This document shows positions 33,656 to 33,790 of a stretch of DNA of 33,790 nt, piece by piece. How positions within the stretch are numbered: position 1 is the stretch's first letter; each line of letters starts with the position of its first letter. Origin of the DNA: UBA6168 sp964643005 (GTDB lineage: Bacteria; Bacteroidota; Bacteroidia; Chitinophagales; Saprospiraceae); assembly GCA_964643005.1 (NCBI GenBank), contig CAZXQI010000033.1, forward strand, positions 1-33,790, given 5' to 3'. Below the pieces are notes generated by a model. That model ran no database searches, had not been told where the DNA came from, and saw only the letters and a program-made list of their open reading frames with translations. The translations under genes were made by a program, and so were the position numbers.

Positions 33656-33790
33656 TCAAAAGCTCTTGAGGAGCCAATCCTTAAAAGCCTGGAATTCGAT
33701 TCCGGCCTGGATCGCCCTTTTTTCCTTTTCCGCTAAAATGGCTAAGCGCTCTGGAATTTCTATGGCGCGATTCAGAACTGCTTCCACGTC
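33656..33790 (-). CDS. C-terminal fragment of an unidentified protein, truncated by window edge
   Basis: Too short to be listed among longer frames, but the minus strand is open from the window end to a TGA at 33658–33656, encoding 44 residues: starts DVEAVLNRAIEIPERLAILA and ends IEFQAFKDWLLKSF. It is helical and charged, with normal-looking coding character, and sits behind the convergent terminator as a real gene end should. I do not recognise the family; the bulk of the gene lies outside the window. Confidence 0.55.
   Translation of the reverse strand, partial: DVEAVLNRAIEIPERLAILAEKEKRAIQAGIEFQAFKDWLLKSF

Overview
This window looks like chromosomal DNA of a Bacteroidota bacterium, most plausibly a Saprospiria/Saprospiraceae-type marine or activated-sludge organism; the class-level placement is inference. 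The support is a 1.7-kilo-residue secreted protein with SprB-type repeats and a type IX secretion (T9SS) C-terminal sorting domain, a fused MurF–alanine racemase, DUF5723 and DUF4783 proteins, signal peptides ending in FAQ or FSQ, few Shine–Dalgarno sequences, and several promoters of the Bacteroidota form TTTG-N19/20-TAnnTTTG.

Layout, left to right. 1–4.3 kb: the 3' part of a heme A synthase gene (ctaA/COX15), an alpha/beta hydrolase, then a leftward pair, hemW and a MoxR/YehL-like AAA+ ATPase. 4.4–6.9 kb: a membrane pyrophosphatase (hppA) with a clear promoter and a terminator hairpin. 6.9–7.75 kb: a decayed stretch holding a ~250-bp MITE-like element (21-bp terminal inverted repeats, 11-bp flanking direct repeats) just upstream of a dead outer-membrane beta-barrel gene. 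7.7–11.9 kb: a lipoprotein penicillin-acylase-type Ntn hydrolase, a PAP2-like membrane protein, and a head-to-head pair (ABM-fold monooxygenase / TIGR02757 protein) whose start codons overlap. 11.9–17.0 kb: the giant thioredoxin-headed SprB-repeat T9SS protein. 17.2–22.9 kb: leftward murF-alr, a membrane-anchored MutS-like ATPase, and a Gfo/Idh/MocA oxidoreductase. 23–28.9 kb: recN facing a guaB–mpg pair, then tadA, a membrane-anchored endonuclease/exonuclease/phosphatase protein overlapping dgkA. 29–33.8 kb: a DUF5723 outer-membrane protein, a DUF4783 protein, gpmI with a small lipoprotein gene, and a terminator followed by a near-perfect parS centromere site next to the truncated 3' end of an unidentified gene.

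Most genes are housekeeping: heme and respiration, purine synthesis, cell wall, DNA and tRNA maintenance, glycolysis. The accessory signals are the MITE/pseudogene scar, the giant secreted protein, the membrane MutS paralogue and the parS site. I found no tRNA, rRNA, CRISPR array, complete insertion sequence or phage genes. I did not find a convincing new multi-gene system; the strongest unusual items are listed as separate findings.
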